From: Piliocolobus tephrosceles | Taxonomy: Eukaryota; Chordata; Mammalia; Primates; Cercopithecidae | DNA length: 64,000 nucleotides | Direction: 5' to 3' | Assembly: GCF_002776525.5 (NCBI RefSeq) | Contig: NC_045441.1 | Location: 122,880,275-122,944,274 of the forward strand | Shown here: piece by piece, positions 22,313 to 34,060 of the stretch | How positions within the stretch are numbered: position 1 is the stretch's first letter | Layout of the letters: each line of letters begins with the position of its first letter | Translations under genes and position numbers: made by a program | Notes under the pieces: generated by a model | What the model was told of the DNA's origin: nothing | The model's input: only the letters and a program-made list of their open reading frames with translations | Databases searched by the model: none

Positions 22313-22879
22313 CACTTTTGGTTTTGATGGAATGAAATTCCTGGATTTTGAAATTCTGAAGTTCTGGTTATCATGAGTGGCAGTGAACAATTACTTAGAT
22401 AATGGAATGATAAAAATACCAGAAACTTTTAGGGTGCTCTGTGGTTCATATTATTTATAATGCGCTGTTTTGAAGTCTTCAGGATAGAATCTAATAAAAA
22501 CTTTCAGACTCAGATTGGAAGTAGGAGTACTGACTTCTTAGTATAAGGTGAGGCAGAAGTATATGACTCCTTATTGCAAGGAGAAAAAGACACAAAAAGG
22601 AAGAATATGTGGCCAATACACAAAAATAGGAATTCTTCATATGTGACGTGATAAACTAAAATAAATGAAGAATTTGAAGCATTTTTTATAGTCTATTGTT
22701 GAGTTTGTGATGCTGAGTTTGGGAAAGAACAAACAGTTTAATTGGCTAGATGGCGAACATTGATACGAAAGAATTCAGTAAGTTACCTCGTCCTAATAAA
22801 AGAATTCCATTCCACAGCATGGAAAAACAGAAATCAACATTAATTGGTATTGAATGGATTGGAAGAAGTCAGTCAACAC
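22313..22879. other. Unrecognised sequence
   Basis: No repeat family or gene recognised. Confidence 0.4.
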
Positions 22880-22975
22880 ATTTATTCATTTATTTATTCA
22901 ATAAATATTTGTTGGACATTTACTATGTGCTGCAGAACAGACAAGATTCCCTGCCATTGTAGAGATTAAATTCTG
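22880..22975 (-). mobile_element. L2 LINE relic
   Basis: 'ttattcaataaatatttgttggacatttactatgtgctgc', antisense L2 3' end. Confidence 0.7.
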
Positions 22976-22995
22976 ATGAGAGAGAAGTTTCCATT

Positions 22996-23150
22996 TTGTT
23001 GTGGGCCGTGTGCTAAGTTCTTCATGTTCATTCTCTCATTTAAGTTCTGCAGCAACTTATGGCATTAGCATTATTTCCCATTTAAAGATGACCAAACTGA
23101 GTCTCAGAAAGTTGCTCAAGATTACACAGCTTGTAAGTAACTGGAAAGGT
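22996..23150 (-). mobile_element. MIR relic
   Basis: 'cgtgtgctaagttcttcatg', 'aagatgaccaaactgagtctcagaaag' and 'acacagcttgtaagtaactgg' are antisense MIR. Confidence 0.8.
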
Positions 23151-24104
23151 AATTGGTGTATACTTATTTACAAATTCATGAAGTTACATGCATTAAATAT
23201 GTACAGCATCTTGTTTGTCAGTCATAGCCTAATGAAGTGGTTCCAAAAAACAAAAATCTCAGTTGATCTGACCCCTTGGATCCATAGCTCCACTACTGTA
23301 CTCTCTCCTTCCATGGTCACACTCTTTATAAGAATTCCTTACCAAATGTCCACATTTAATAATTTTAGAGTATATGAGTTTGTTCATCATTCAGTTGCAT
23401 TTTTTCAGAGCAGTTATTTTGGAGTATTAGGCTTGGTAATATCTTCAAAGAAATGACATCTGATGTGGCTGTTCTGATCTGGTCACACAAATGGCTACTT
23501 CTCGTCAATAACAGCAGGAAGATTCGTAATGGACACTGTGTTCAGAAAGGTTCTGATAAGCAGCTTCCTCTTTACTAGTGTAGTCTGTGTAATTGCAAAG
23601 GACAACAAGTTATCACCAGGCAGTGTCTGCCAAGGTGGACATTGATGGAGGTGCTGTAGACACGTATAGATTTTGTGGAGGAACAGGACGTAGGAGATGA
23701 CATTAAGGAGGAAGAAAAGATAAAAAGGAGGCAAGACAGTTCCATGCACAGACCAGTCAGCTACGGTGAAGCGTCCTGCAAACTGATTATCAGCAGTGGC
23801 TGTCACCAGGCTCTGCCCCAGCAGGTGAGAGTTGCTACCTCGCAATTTGTTTAGACACCTTGTTTGTTATTAGATTAAGGTTTTGATTACATCTGATCCA
23901 AGAGAAGGGGACGTAATCATATTTAATGTGGTTTTGGCCAGACCTCAGACTACATAGCTGGAAGATTATGGGTATTCATTGCCTATAGTGAGTTTAGCAG
24001 TTTAGCATTGTTTTAAAATATCCTCTGATAAACTCATCACTATCATAATCTGTTTTCTTTTTTTTTTTTTTTTCCAAAACAGTGTGTGGTTTCAGTGTCA
24101 TGGT
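23151..24104. other. Unassigned sequence with a 116-codon minus-strand frame
   Basis: No repeat recognised. The minus-strand frame 23495-23845 has one hydrophobic stretch (about residues 38-55, rich in F, L, Y and V) but matches no protein family I can name. With no supporting splice or promoter signal I do not call it a gene. Confidence 0.3.
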
Positions 24105-24335
24105 GAAGACTGTGGCTTTTTAGCCAAATCGCCTTAATGCCAATCCCTTAACCCCTTGTGAAACCTTGGACAAATGACTTAATTTCTTGTCTCAGTTTCC
24201 TCCTCTGTAATATGGGGATAGCAGTAGAACCTACTTGATAGCATTTTTGTGAGTAAAGCACTTCGAAGAGTGCTTGGCACATGGTAAAATGCTGTAGGCA
24301 TTAGCTAGACTGCTATTACTGTGATTGTTGTTATT
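24105..24335 (+). mobile_element. MIR, well preserved
   Basis: 'gacaaatgacttaatttcttgtctcagtttcctcctctgtaatatggggatag' and 'gcttggcacatggtaaaatgc' give a nearly full-length sense MIR. A T17 run precedes it at 24059-24075. Confidence 0.88.
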
Positions 24336-26159
24336 GCTGCAATTATTATTACACATGTGTTATCACACCATGCTTAAATCGGTCACCATTATCCTCTTAG
24401 CATCAAATGGCAGATGAATAACAGCATTTACTTTTAGATTCCTGGCACTTTGCCTATGAAAGTTGTCAAATTTTTATCAGCCATAAAATAACTTACGAGT
24501 TTAATGAAATATCGTATGCCATAGTAGCCAGGCATTTAGAACAGAATACTTGGGAGAAAGTGCAGCAGAAGCAGCACTGGTGATGGTCTGGGCTTCCATC
24601 ACAGGGTGGGACTGACCTCGGAGATATGCTGTCTCCTCTGTACTTGATCTCTCAACTGCCATCCATAGTCTTCCCTCTTGCTCAAAGGCCTGGGTCAGTG
24701 CGTCTTTAATGGCTCAGTTTGTATGGGGATTTCACTCAGTGGTGAGATGATTTGGACACAGAAACTAGTAGTGATATAAATTGGTAGTTGCAGATAGAAA
24801 ATGCTACTGTGTAAGATCTGTCCAGTAGCTTCAACTATTTTTAGTATGCAGTCAGAGAGATAGAAATGTATTTCAGGGCAGCTGCTACTAATTTGTTTTT
24901 TGCTGTTGTTGTTTTGTTTTGACATGATACTTTTTGCCAGATACTGTTCTTTTCTATAGAGTAATCCTAAATTAGAAAACCATGTCATGGCATCAGGCTT
25001 AATTTTAACAGCGAAAAAAAAAAAAAAAAAATTGCCACCAAGATATAAAACATTTTACAAAATGAATGAAGAAAGAGATTTTGAGCACAGTATTGGTAAA
25101 GTATAGTTCAAGGGGTGAGAGGTATGATACACCACACTGTCCCCATGGAAAAACAGCAATAGAAAATGAACTATATCATTTTTTACTGACTTGTTCTGTT
25201 GGTGATTGAGGCATTTCAGTGCACAACCAGGAAAATAATAGGTTACTTGCACAATGGTAGAAGTTTAACAAATGCTCAATCATTCACCCTACATCATCGC
25301 TGTCATTGGTGAGAGCTTTACTGTATGATATTGATGCCTGGCTTCTTTCTTATTGCTGTATTCTTTTCAGATTCAATCTGTCTGCAATGGGCCACTAAAC
25401 ATTTCAATTTGCTACCTGTAGAGCTAGATTGCAATGCTCAGACTGAAATGAGAAAGAAATGGATTTAGTGAAACTCAAAATAGAGAGAGTTTCATGGATT
25501 TTTGTGGAAGGATGCACAAACTGAAACCCACTGATAAAAATACACACGATCGCTTTTGAGTGTCTCATAAAAGTACATGGTATTAAGCAATTCATGGATG
25601 TTTTTAGGGAAAATAGACTCAGTGAGATGGAGACTGATAAGACCCCCGGCACTTAGAGGAACTCAGACTCTGTCAGTCTGGGATGCAGTTGTGTATAGTC
25701 AATGCCATTATCATAGCCCTTGAATACAATATTTGTAAAGCCATGCTTATTTAGGTGCACTTAAGAGAGCTGAGCGAGCAAAGAACAGGATAAAGTCCAA
25801 ATAATTTTCTGGCCAACACCAGCGTTTAGTCTTTTCCTAGCAGGAATCATTTAGGAGATTTCCTGGTTGGGGGAGAGAGTTCATTTCTTATGGGTGCCTC
25901 TTATTATTGTCATTTCCTGACTGCTGCCCATAGTTCTTGACTGACTGTAGTACTCACTATCTTACCATGCCTTCCTGTTTATTTATTCATTTATGCCTGT
26001 TTTGGATTTATTGTTCTCTTTGACTATCAAGATGCTCTAAAAGTTTCCCTACCTTGCCTAAATTTGAGCTCCGTGAAATAAAGTGGATTTGACAAACATC
26101 AAGAACATTCAGAAGTAGTCAATAGAAAATGCAAGTATTAACAATTAGAGCCTTAAAAA
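24336..26159. other. Non-repetitive sequence
   Basis: 1.8 kb without a recognisable repeat or gene, apart from an A run at about 25013-25031. Confidence 0.4.
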
Positions 26160-27225
26160 AGACTGAAGTACCACAATAAGGTGTTACTTCTCACCCACTA
26201 GGATGACTGTAACATAAGAATGCAAAATAACAAAGCTTGCCAGGACATTAAAAAAATGGAGCCCTCTGGCTGGGCGCAGTGGCTCGCGCCTGTAATCCCA
26301 GCACTTTGGGAGGCCGAGGTGGGCAGATCACCTGATGTCGGGAGTTTGAGAGCAGCCTGACCAACATGGAGAAACTCCATCTCTGCTAAAAATACAAAAT
26401 TAGCCGGGCATGGTGGTGCATGCCTGTAATTCCAGCTACTCAGGAGGCTGAGGCAGGAGAATCACTTGAATCCAGGAGGCGAAGTTTGCGGTGAGCCAAG
26501 ATCATGCCATTGCATTCCCGCCTGGGCAACAAGAATGAAACTCCGTCTCAAAAAAAAAAAAAAAAAAGGAGCCCTCTTACACTGCAAAGGGTTCCACCAT
26601 GATGGCAGGTTTGGCTGTGCCTCAAAAAGTTAAACATAGAATTAGCATATAACTTCACTATTCACTCCTAGATACATATACCAAAAAAAAAAAAACAAAA
26701 AAACAAAAATTTAAACAGGGGACTCAAACAAGTACATATACACACATTAATAAAGCTCTATTCACAATAACTGAAAGATAGATATAGCCCAAATAGCCAT
26801 CAGCAAATATATGGATAAACAAATTAATGGTATATCCATACAGTGGAGTATTACTCAGTGATAAAAAGGAATGAACTACCAATACATGCTACAACATGGA
26901 TACACCTCCAAAACATTATACCAAGTGAAAGAGGCCAGGCCCCAAAGGCCATGTATTATATGATTCAATCTATATGAATATCCAGAATAGATAAATGTGT
27001 AGAAACAGAATGCAGATTGGTGGTTACCAGGGATTAGGGAAAGGGGACAATTGGGAGGAAGTGCTTACCAGGTAAGGGCTGTTACTTTGGGGTGATGGAA
27101 ATGTTTTGGAAATACAGAGAGATGGTGATAGCAAAATATTTATTGTACTAGGTGCCCCTGAACTGTTCATTTTAATATGGCTAATTTCATGTTATATGAA
27201 ATTCACCTTAATAAGTTATTCCTGA
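26160..27225 (+). mobile_element. Older L1 (L1M type) 3' end, split by Alu
   Basis: 'cacccactaggatgactgtaacataag', then after the Alu 'tgcctcaaaaagttaaacatagaattagcatat', 'gagtattactcagtgataaaaagg', 'atgctacaacatggatacacc' and 'gattggtggttaccaggg', ending near 'gaaattcaccttaataag'. Characteristic of L1MB/L1MC-type elements. Confidence 0.88.
26268..26567 (+). mobile_element. AluS-type, nested in L1M
   Basis: Full-length Alu flanked by 'aaaaaatggagccctct' and 'aaaaaaggagccctct', so inserted into the older L1. Confidence 0.95.
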
Positions 27226-27519
27226 GGAAAAAAAATGAAACAGCTAAGAAGTCTTATCTGGGAAGAGAAAGTAAAGGACTAATAAAGACAAGTCCTTATA
27301 TGCAGTAGGTTTTATAAGAATAACCAACTCATCTCCTCTTCTACAGAGTTGCCTAAGTAAGAAAAGATAATTTAATTTATAGTGGAAGGAATATGAACTG
27401 TGTTCATTCCTACCAACTAGATTGTGACCTCCCTCAGAATGGGGATTATTCTTTGACTTACCAATTATTTTTTTGACAAAAGTACGTAAGAGTCATTGAT
27501 CTCATCATTCGGAAATATT

Positions 27520-27625
27520 CAGAATGCTTGCTGTGCTGTAGGCATTATGTTAGTCTTAGGGATATAAATGTGAGTAAGATATCATCTAGAATTAAGGTTC
27601 TGTTTGAGTAGAAAGACCAAAAAAT
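27520..27625 (-). mobile_element. L2 LINE relic
   Basis: 'gaatgcttgctgtgctgtaggcattatg' through 'ggatataaatgtgagtaagat', antisense L2 3' region. Confidence 0.55.
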
Positions 27626-27651
27626 AAGTAAACAAACACAAGAAAGGTATT

Positions 27652-28037
27652 TGATATGGTTAGGCTGTGTGTCCCCACCCACATCTCCTCTTGAGTTATA
27701 ATCCTCATAATCACCATGTGTCAAGGGAGAGACCAGGTGGAGGTAACTGAACCATGGGGGTGGTTTCCCTTATGCTGTTCTTGTGACAGTGAATGAGTTC
27801 TCACAAGATCTGATGGTTTTATAAGGGGCTCTTTCCCCTTCGCTTGGCACTTCTCCTTCCTGCCTCTTTGTGAAGAAGATGCCTTGCTTCCCCTCCCCCT
27901 TCTGCCATGATTGTAAGTTTTCTGAGCCTCTCCCCGCCCCCAAACATGCTGAACTCTGAGTCAATTAAACCTCTTTCCTTTATAAGTTACCCAGTTTGGG
28001 GCAGTTCTCTACAGCAGTATGAAAATGGACCAATACA
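27652..28037 (+). mobile_element. MST-type solo LTR
   Basis: 386-bp LTR from 'tgatatggttaggctgtgtg' to 'atggaccaatacag' (ending aca), with 'tctgatggttttataagggg' and 'caattaaacctctttcc' polyadenylation region inside. 5-bp target duplication gtatt/gtatc. No internal sequence, so a recombined solo LTR. Confidence 0.9.
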
Positions 28038-28469
28038 GTATCATAGAACATAAGAGCTGTAATGGAAACCAGTAGGCAACTGAGACATAGAAATATGGTA
28101 GATCCAGGACTTGGTGTATCCTGCTTGATAGGATACACAGATCCTTGGATGCAGGCAGAACCACTGTCAGGCCCACCCTAACACCAACAATAAGTGCCAG
28201 TACTAGGTAGAAGCTTTCTAGAGTTGGGAGAGATCTTCCCTCTTTTGCAGTTTAAAGGAAAGATAACCTGAGGGCAGACTGACCATAGATTAGGCAAAAG
28301 CCAAGGGAGTGACAGACAGCTGGAGTCACAGTTCACCGTCCTGGAACCCTCCCCACCTTCTGACTAACTGTTGCATCCTCTTGCTGCTGAAAGCGTGCTG
28401 ACGGAGAGGTCACATTGGATGTTTCTTCCATAGTCTGTATTGTATGTTTAGGAATTTTAGGAACCAATT
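28038..28469. other. Unrecognised sequence
   Basis: No repeat or gene recognised. Confidence 0.4.
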
Positions 28470-28610
28470 AGTTAGTTAGCAAGTCATCCCCATTTTACCA
28501 GAGTGGGAACAAAGCCTCTAGTGGTGTAGTGACTTGCCTAAGACTCAGCCAGGATTCAAGTCCTGATCTTTAGAACTCAAATCTGGCTGTCTTTTCCATT
28601 CATATTATAA
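28470..28610 (-). mobile_element. MIR relic
   Basis: 'tccccattttaccagagtggg', 'tagtgacttgcctaagactcagcc' and 'ggattcaagtcctgatc' are antisense MIR. Confidence 0.75.
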
Positions 28611-28638
28611 TCATTGTCATAATATAATAAAAGTAATA

Positions 28639-28930
28639 CCGTTGGTCCCCCATATTCCTGGGTTCTGCATCCAGTTCAACTGAGTGAAAATCAAAATATC
28701 GTTGCATCTGTATTGAGCATGTACAGACTTTTTTTGCACAACTATTTACTTAGTATTTACCTTGTATTAGATATTATAAGTAACCTAGAGATGATTTCAA
28801 GTATGTGGGAGGATGTGCATAGGTTACATGCCAGTACTACATCATTTTATATCAGGTACTTGAGCATCCGCGGGCAGCGGACTGGGGTCGTTCTTGGAAC
28901 CAGTCCCCAGACAGATACCAGGAATGACTG
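28639..28930. mobile_element. MER2-type (Tigger1-derived) MITE
   Basis: About 290 bp from 'ccgttggtcccccatattcc' to 'cagataccaggaatgactg'. Contains the MER2 text 'atgtacagactttttttgc', 'aagtaacctagagatgat' and 'gcataggttacatgcc'. TA precedes it and CA (mutated TA) follows it. Confidence 0.88.
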
Positions 28931-28944
28931 CACTAGACTACAAA

Positions 28945-29075
28945 AGAGCAAGCAGATTTGGACTTCAGCCTCTACTCTGCTACTGTGTGACCTTGAGAAA
29001 GATATCACATCTCTGGGCTTTGTTTTTATCTGTGGTATGGGATAGGTTATATGTGTTGATCTCCAGCTTTTCTTA
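28945..29075 (+). mobile_element. MIR relic
   Basis: 'tactctgctactgtgtgaccttgagaaag' and 'ctctgggctttgtttttatctg' are sense MIR. Confidence 0.72.
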
Positions 29076-29289
29076 TGGTTCTGATACCTGATTCCATTGA
29101 TATTTCTTCTTGTCTTCTGTTTTTTCTTTACTCCTCAAAATCGTCATGATCCTCACAAAAGAGCAGCAGTTTTTTTCCCTGTGTTGTATAAATAAAGGAG
29201 GCTAGACAGCAGAGAATGGAAACTGTGGGCAACCTTGTACTGAGTGTTCCAGTATCTCTAATTCCAAACTAGTATACGTTTTTTAAAAA

Positions 29290-29401
29290 TTTCTTTTAGA
29301 GACAGAGTCTTGCTATGTTGCCCAGGCTGGCCTCAAACTCTTGGGCTAAAGTAATTCCCCTGCCTTAGCCTCCTAAGTAGCTGGGACTATACAATTCTGC
29401 C
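29290..29401 (-). mobile_element. Alu monomer (FLAM-like), antisense
   Basis: 'agagacagagtcttgctatgttgcccaggctgg' to 'tagctgggactatacaattctgccc'. Confidence 0.75.
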
Positions 29402-30124
29402 CAAATCAGTTATTTTTGAGACTTCAGTGTTCTCATTATCCTTTCATGTCTTGTGACTACCACTGAACACGTTAGCTAGAAAAGGTGTAACCTGACTGCA
29501 GAGTACAAAAACAGATCTGGTCTCTAGCAGTCCTACAGTATAAAAATCTTTATATTTTGAGTGAATATAGGACATTTTCTTTTCTTTCTTTTTCTTTTTT
29601 TGAGAGACTTATCTCTGCTCTTGTCTGCTGAATTCAAAGCTGACCACTTTCTACCTCTTCTGCATTTTGTGTATTGTTTCAGCAGACATTGTTTGTTGTT
29701 TTCTTTTCACTGTTAGAGCCATTCAGCGAGAGAAAGGAAGGGAAAAGAAGGGAGGATGCTAGGGTACCAATGTCCTTTGATTCTTTAATTCTCATGAGTC
29801 TGTAGTGTAGACACATGAGGCTAAGCAGTTTACTTCCCATGTTAACTCTAAGTCTAAAAAGCATATTTTTTCATTGGAAGGTTACTGTCAGATTGCTATA
29901 TTATCCTGTTCAAATGGGGAGAACCATTTACAGGTGATGCAGAATCATTATAGCACTTAACTCTGCCAGAGAATATGGAAGGCACATGGTATCTCAATCG
30001 AGACGTTCTTCTCCTGCTTCTTTAAATTATTAAAGTCAAATTCTTAAAGACTATATGCTACAACACTGCTTTCAAAAAGGTTTATTCTGGCATGATACTT
30101 AAGTATTCTTTTTCTAGATGCATT
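29402..30124. other. Unrecognised sequence
   Basis: Contains a short TTTC-rich tract at about 29578-29600. Otherwise nothing recognised. Confidence 0.4.
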
Positions 30125-30270
30125 TCATTCATTTAGGCATCCATTCAGCAAATGTTTATTGAATACTTATAATGTGCAGGGCACTGCAGAGTGCTGGGCA
30201 TGTAGCAATGAAAAGTTGACATGGGACTCTGTCTTTAAGTGGCTTTCACTGTGTGGGAGAAAATAAATTG
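30125..30270 (-). mobile_element. L2 LINE relic
   Basis: 'ccattcagcaaatgtttattgaatacttataatgtgcagggcactgc' is antisense L2 3' end. Confidence 0.78.
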
Positions 30271-30617
30271 AAAAATGTAAGGGCTTGTTATAGAGCTGAA
30301 TACTTGTATATGGGAGCGAGTCTTGGGTAAATGCAACCTATGTATACAGATAAGGATTTAGAAAAACGTAAGAGCAAAAATACTACTTTAGAAGGATCTG
30401 TAAGAGACATTCTGCCTATTTACAGAATAGTGTGTACTTTCTACGTCTAATCTTGCCTGTTAGACTTGAAAACATAAAATGGTTTTTAATATAGATTATG
30501 GTCTCTCCTGTCATGACATATAGAAATGAAAATGCCCAAAAAAAAAAGAGCTTACTTCTAGAATATTTTTGTAATGATAAGATTTATTTGTTTTACATTA
30601 GTTAGAAAATATTCTTC

Positions 30618-30916
30618 GGCCAGGCACAGTGGCTCATGCCTGTAATCCCAGCACTTTGGGAAGCCGAAGCAGGCAGATCACAAGGTCAGGAGATCAAGAC
30701 CATCCTGGCCAACATGGTGAAACCCCATCTTTACTAAAATACAAAAAATTAGCTGAGCATGGTGGTGCGCACCTGTAGTTCCAGCTACTCGGGAGTCTGA
30801 GGCAGGGGAATTACTTGAACCTGGGAGGCAGAGATTGCAGTGAGCTGAGATCATGCCCCTGCACTCCAGCCGGGCGACAGAGTGAGACTCCATCTCAACC
30901 AAAAAAAAAAAAAAAA
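30618..30916 (+). mobile_element. AluS-type, full length
   Basis: 'ggccaggcacagtggctcatgcc' head to A tail. Right monomer intact. Target duplication not clear. Confidence 0.94.
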
Positions 30917-31479
30917 GTCTTTAAAAGTACATTTCTTCAGTTGGCCATAATCCATACCCGTTCTGTGTTCCTTGGGCTCAACTGTAAGAAGCAAGAAATT
31001 TAGTTTTTCTTTGTTACATTTTTAAAAAATTGGTATCCTGAATAGATTCCAATAAAAAATATTCCAAAGATGAACTGTGAAAACTTCTGAAAGGTTCACT
31101 ATTTTCTTATCCTTTAAGGTGGCTACTGCTGAAGAATGAAATCAGTGAAATTACTTTTGGTGTGTAATTCAAGGTTAATAACTTGTGGGAGAACTTTTGA
31201 TCATTAAGTGAGCTTTATAATTTTATCAATGATAGGAATTATCTTCTATTAGGTTAGTATTATTCATTTAATAACTAAAGAGTTGATGTATTTTTCATTC
31301 AGTTGTAGATATTCTCTCCCTTTTAGTCTGATCCATCAGAGCACTACTAGAATGTAACTGTTCCGGCTGTGCACATGCTTGCCTCCCCCAACCCGTGAGG
31401 TCCTCCATGATGTGCTCTCCACACCACCTCACGGTTCTGCATAAATTTGTTGAATATATTGTTTGTATATTCATCTTAC
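30917..31479. other. Unrecognised sequence
   Basis: No repeat or gene recognised. Confidence 0.4.
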
Positions 31480-31575
31480 TGCCAGCTTGGGAGCTTCTTG
31501 CGCCAAGACAGTATCTTTGTGAACCCAGTGCCCAACACAGTACTTGGTGTATTAGATGTTCATATGTAAATAATG
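31480..31575 (+). mobile_element. L2 LINE relic
   Basis: 'tgggagcttcttgcgccaagacagtatc' and 'cagtgcccaacacagtacttggtg' resemble the sense L2 3' end. Confidence 0.55.
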
Positions 31576-31639
31576 AGTAGATGAAGTGTGTGGTCTTGTG
31601 AAGGACAGAATATGCTTATACACACAAAACCAGCAAATA

Positions 31640-31745
31640 TACATTAAATGCCTATTTTTTACATGTTTATATCTGGTCCTGTTGAAGTTGCTAAATATAG
31701 GGCTCTTGTCTTACCCTTGGGGAGCTTACAGTTTCATTGGAACCA
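31640..31745 (-). mobile_element. L2 LINE relic
   Basis: 'attaaatgcctattttttacatg' and 'cccttggggagcttacagtttc' resemble antisense L2. Confidence 0.5.
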
Positions 31746-32691
31746 AAATTAACATTGGTGAAAACGTTGCCTTTTCAAAGCCTTGCTTTATTCACAGGCT
31801 GAAGGATCACCTCTCTTATAAACAGAGGCTAAAGAACTCCCTTTAATAAGGAGAATCAGGGACTTCTTCACAGAGGGAATGGGACTTTAGCTCAGCCTTA
31901 AAAGAGTGAGTGAGACACATGCCAAAAGGCACTGTCGTGGTGGTGGTGGTTTCATTCACTAGATTCCTTCTAAGTCTCCATTCATCACGCACCAGAGTTC
32001 AACACTGATTGCCCACCTCACCCAGCATGGGTTAAGGAGTAGATTTTACTGGTGAAAGGGAAAACTTAGAAGGCTCAGTCAGCAAGAGAAAAGAGGGCAT
32101 ACTAGGTATACTATGTTTGGATTCTGCTGAACCTACTCTGTGGATTTGAGTGGTATTCCGCCTTACCACAGGGCAAGAATGAGGAAGCATTCTTATTGGT
32201 GGAGAATACAGAGGCTACTTAGGACCCAGCAGTTCAATTTAGGACCCCAGCTGCCTACAGAAGTTGTCTGAGAATGTCAGCTGCTTGCCTAGTGCTTAGA
32301 TGCCTTTAGACGGATGTGAATTGGCAGTTTTCTCTTTTCAGGGAAGCCACCAGTGCTGAGGATAACTGATTTGGGAGGAAGGTGTTCACCTACCCAAGCC
32401 AGCCCATTGTCCAGGCGTGAAGTGAGGATTAAATAAAATAGTCATGTAACACATGGTGAATGTTTAGTAAACATTAGCTGAAAAGGAAGGATCCTCTGAA
32501 AAAGTGAGTGGTGAGAACATTTTTATGGGCATAGGCATGCTCAGGGATAGTGGGTGGACCCACTTTCCCAGTCTTGTTAGGGAAAGGGCTCATTCTAGGG
32601 AGAATAGACTGGATTTGTGGAGGGCCCTTAATGTAAGACCAAAGAGTCATCTTCCAGTCCATTTGGAGCCATTCATGATTTTCATGTTGAA
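31746..32691. other. Mostly unrecognised sequence
   Basis: No gene seen. 32400-32480 ('gtgaggattaaataaaatag ... gtgaatgtttagtaaac') may be the end of a sense MIR. Confidence 0.4.
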
Positions 32692-32696
32692 CCATG

Positions 32697-33063
32697 TGAA
32701 ATGGTTTGGCTGTGTCCCCACCCAAATGTCATCTTGAATTATAACTCCCACAATTCCTATGTTTTGTGGGAGGGGCCCAGTAGGAGGTAATTGAATCATG
32801 GGGGCGGGTCTTTCTTGTGCTGTTCTCTCAATAGCGAGTAAGTGTAACAAGATCTGATGGTTTTAAAAAGAGCAGTTTCCCTGCACAGACTCTCTCTCTT
32901 TGCCTTCCGCCATCTACGTAAGATGTGACTTGCTCATCCTTGCCTTCCACCATGATTGTGAGGCCTCCCCAGCCATGTGAAACTGTAAGTCGATTAAACC
33001 TCTTTTGTAAATTGCCCAGTCTTGGTTATGTCTTTATCAGCAGCATGAAAACGAACTAATACA
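32697..33063 (+). mobile_element. MSTA/B-type solo LTR
   Basis: 367-bp LTR from 'tgaaatggtttggctgtgtc' to 'aaaacgaactaataca', with 'gattaaacctc' polyadenylation region. A perfect 5-bp target duplication (ccatg) lies at 32692-32696 and 33064-33068. Confidence 0.95.
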
Positions 33064-33068
33064 CCATG

Positions 33069-33609
33069 ACACATAGAAGAATTTTTAGGAAAAGTAATGT
33101 GGTGGTAGGCATTCCACGTAGATTAAAAAGTAAACAAATTAAAAGCAGAAAGACCTTTTAGGCTAGAAGTAATTTATTTTCCAGGAAGTCGTGGATTCGA
33201 GTTTTTTAAATTTCGACTTCCATCTCGTCTTCCATCAGCCTTCATTCCTTTAGTTATGTCCTTATTTGCTGTATGCCTCAGACCTTTGTCTGCTGCTTTT
33301 CTTCATTGTGTGCATGGTTTGAGGCTTAGCATTGCAAAAAAGAGTTAAGAAGTAATCAAAATTATTTTTAATAAGGCATAGTGACAAAAACAACATAAAT
33401 GGCATTTCTCTGAAGTGAGTTTTGGTGATTTCTCATTAAATTGAATTGGCAGAAACTCAGAAACAATACTTTCTCATTGCAAGAAATAGTAATTGTTTTT
33501 AATGTAGCGAGCCAGAGTTCTATAAAAGTTTGCAGTGTCTTTTTCAGCATTGTGTCTTCTAACCCTGTCTAGCATAATGCTTGTAAGAAACTAACTTCTT
33601 CTCAGGAAA
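33069..33609. other. Unrecognised sequence
   Basis: No repeat or gene recognised. Confidence 0.4.
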
Positions 33610-33650
33610 GGATGGATGGATGGATGGATGGATGGATGGATGGATGGATA
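33610..33650 (+). repeat. (GGAT)10 microsatellite
   Basis: Ten uninterrupted tetranucleotide units. Likely polymorphic. Confidence 0.98.
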
Positions 33651-33719
33651 AATAAATTGAAGGTATGCAAAGAAGTTCAGAATCATTGGACCTTATCCCA
33701 CTGATTGTGATTGATTGTA

Positions 33720-33850
33720 TATTATTGTCTAATAAGTCTTCACCATCACCACATTTGGCTGTGGACCTCTTGGGGCAAGGTCTGTGTCTCTGTTTTTCTT
33801 ACTGTATTACCAGTTCCTAGCTCGTTAACTAGAATACTCTTTCGTTAAGT
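33720..33850 (+). mobile_element. L2 LINE relic
   Basis: 'gacctcttggggcaaggtctgtgtctctg' and 'actgtattaccagttcctagc' match the sense L2 3' region. Confidence 0.65.
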
Positions 33851-33924
33851 GAGTAAGTGAATTTATCCCCGAAATAATGCTAAGCATGGAGTTCTGGGAG
33901 AGTATATCACCAATAAAGGATTAT

Positions 33925-34060
33925 GTTCTGGCCTTGGGCCTTAAGCCATTCACTTAAGATCTCTGAACCTTGGTTTCCTTATCTAAAAAAATATTTATAG
34001 TACCTATTTTGCCAATACATAATAGGTTAAGATATAGTAATACCTTAGAGTAATAATAAT
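33925..34060 (+). mobile_element. MIR relic
   Basis: 'cattcacttaagatctctgaaccttggtttccttatctaaaaa' is sense MIR. Confidence 0.72.

Noticed and set aside
23001..23456. 151-codon open frame, plus strand
   Set aside because: Its first third is antisense MIR and the remainder has no recognisable domain. No start context or splice support.
28713..29045. 110-codon open frame, plus strand
   Set aside because: Spans a MER2-type MITE and a MIR. Repeat-derived.
33610..33650. Possible CRISPR-like or minisatellite array
   Set aside because: Simple GGAT tetranucleotide repeat without spacers.
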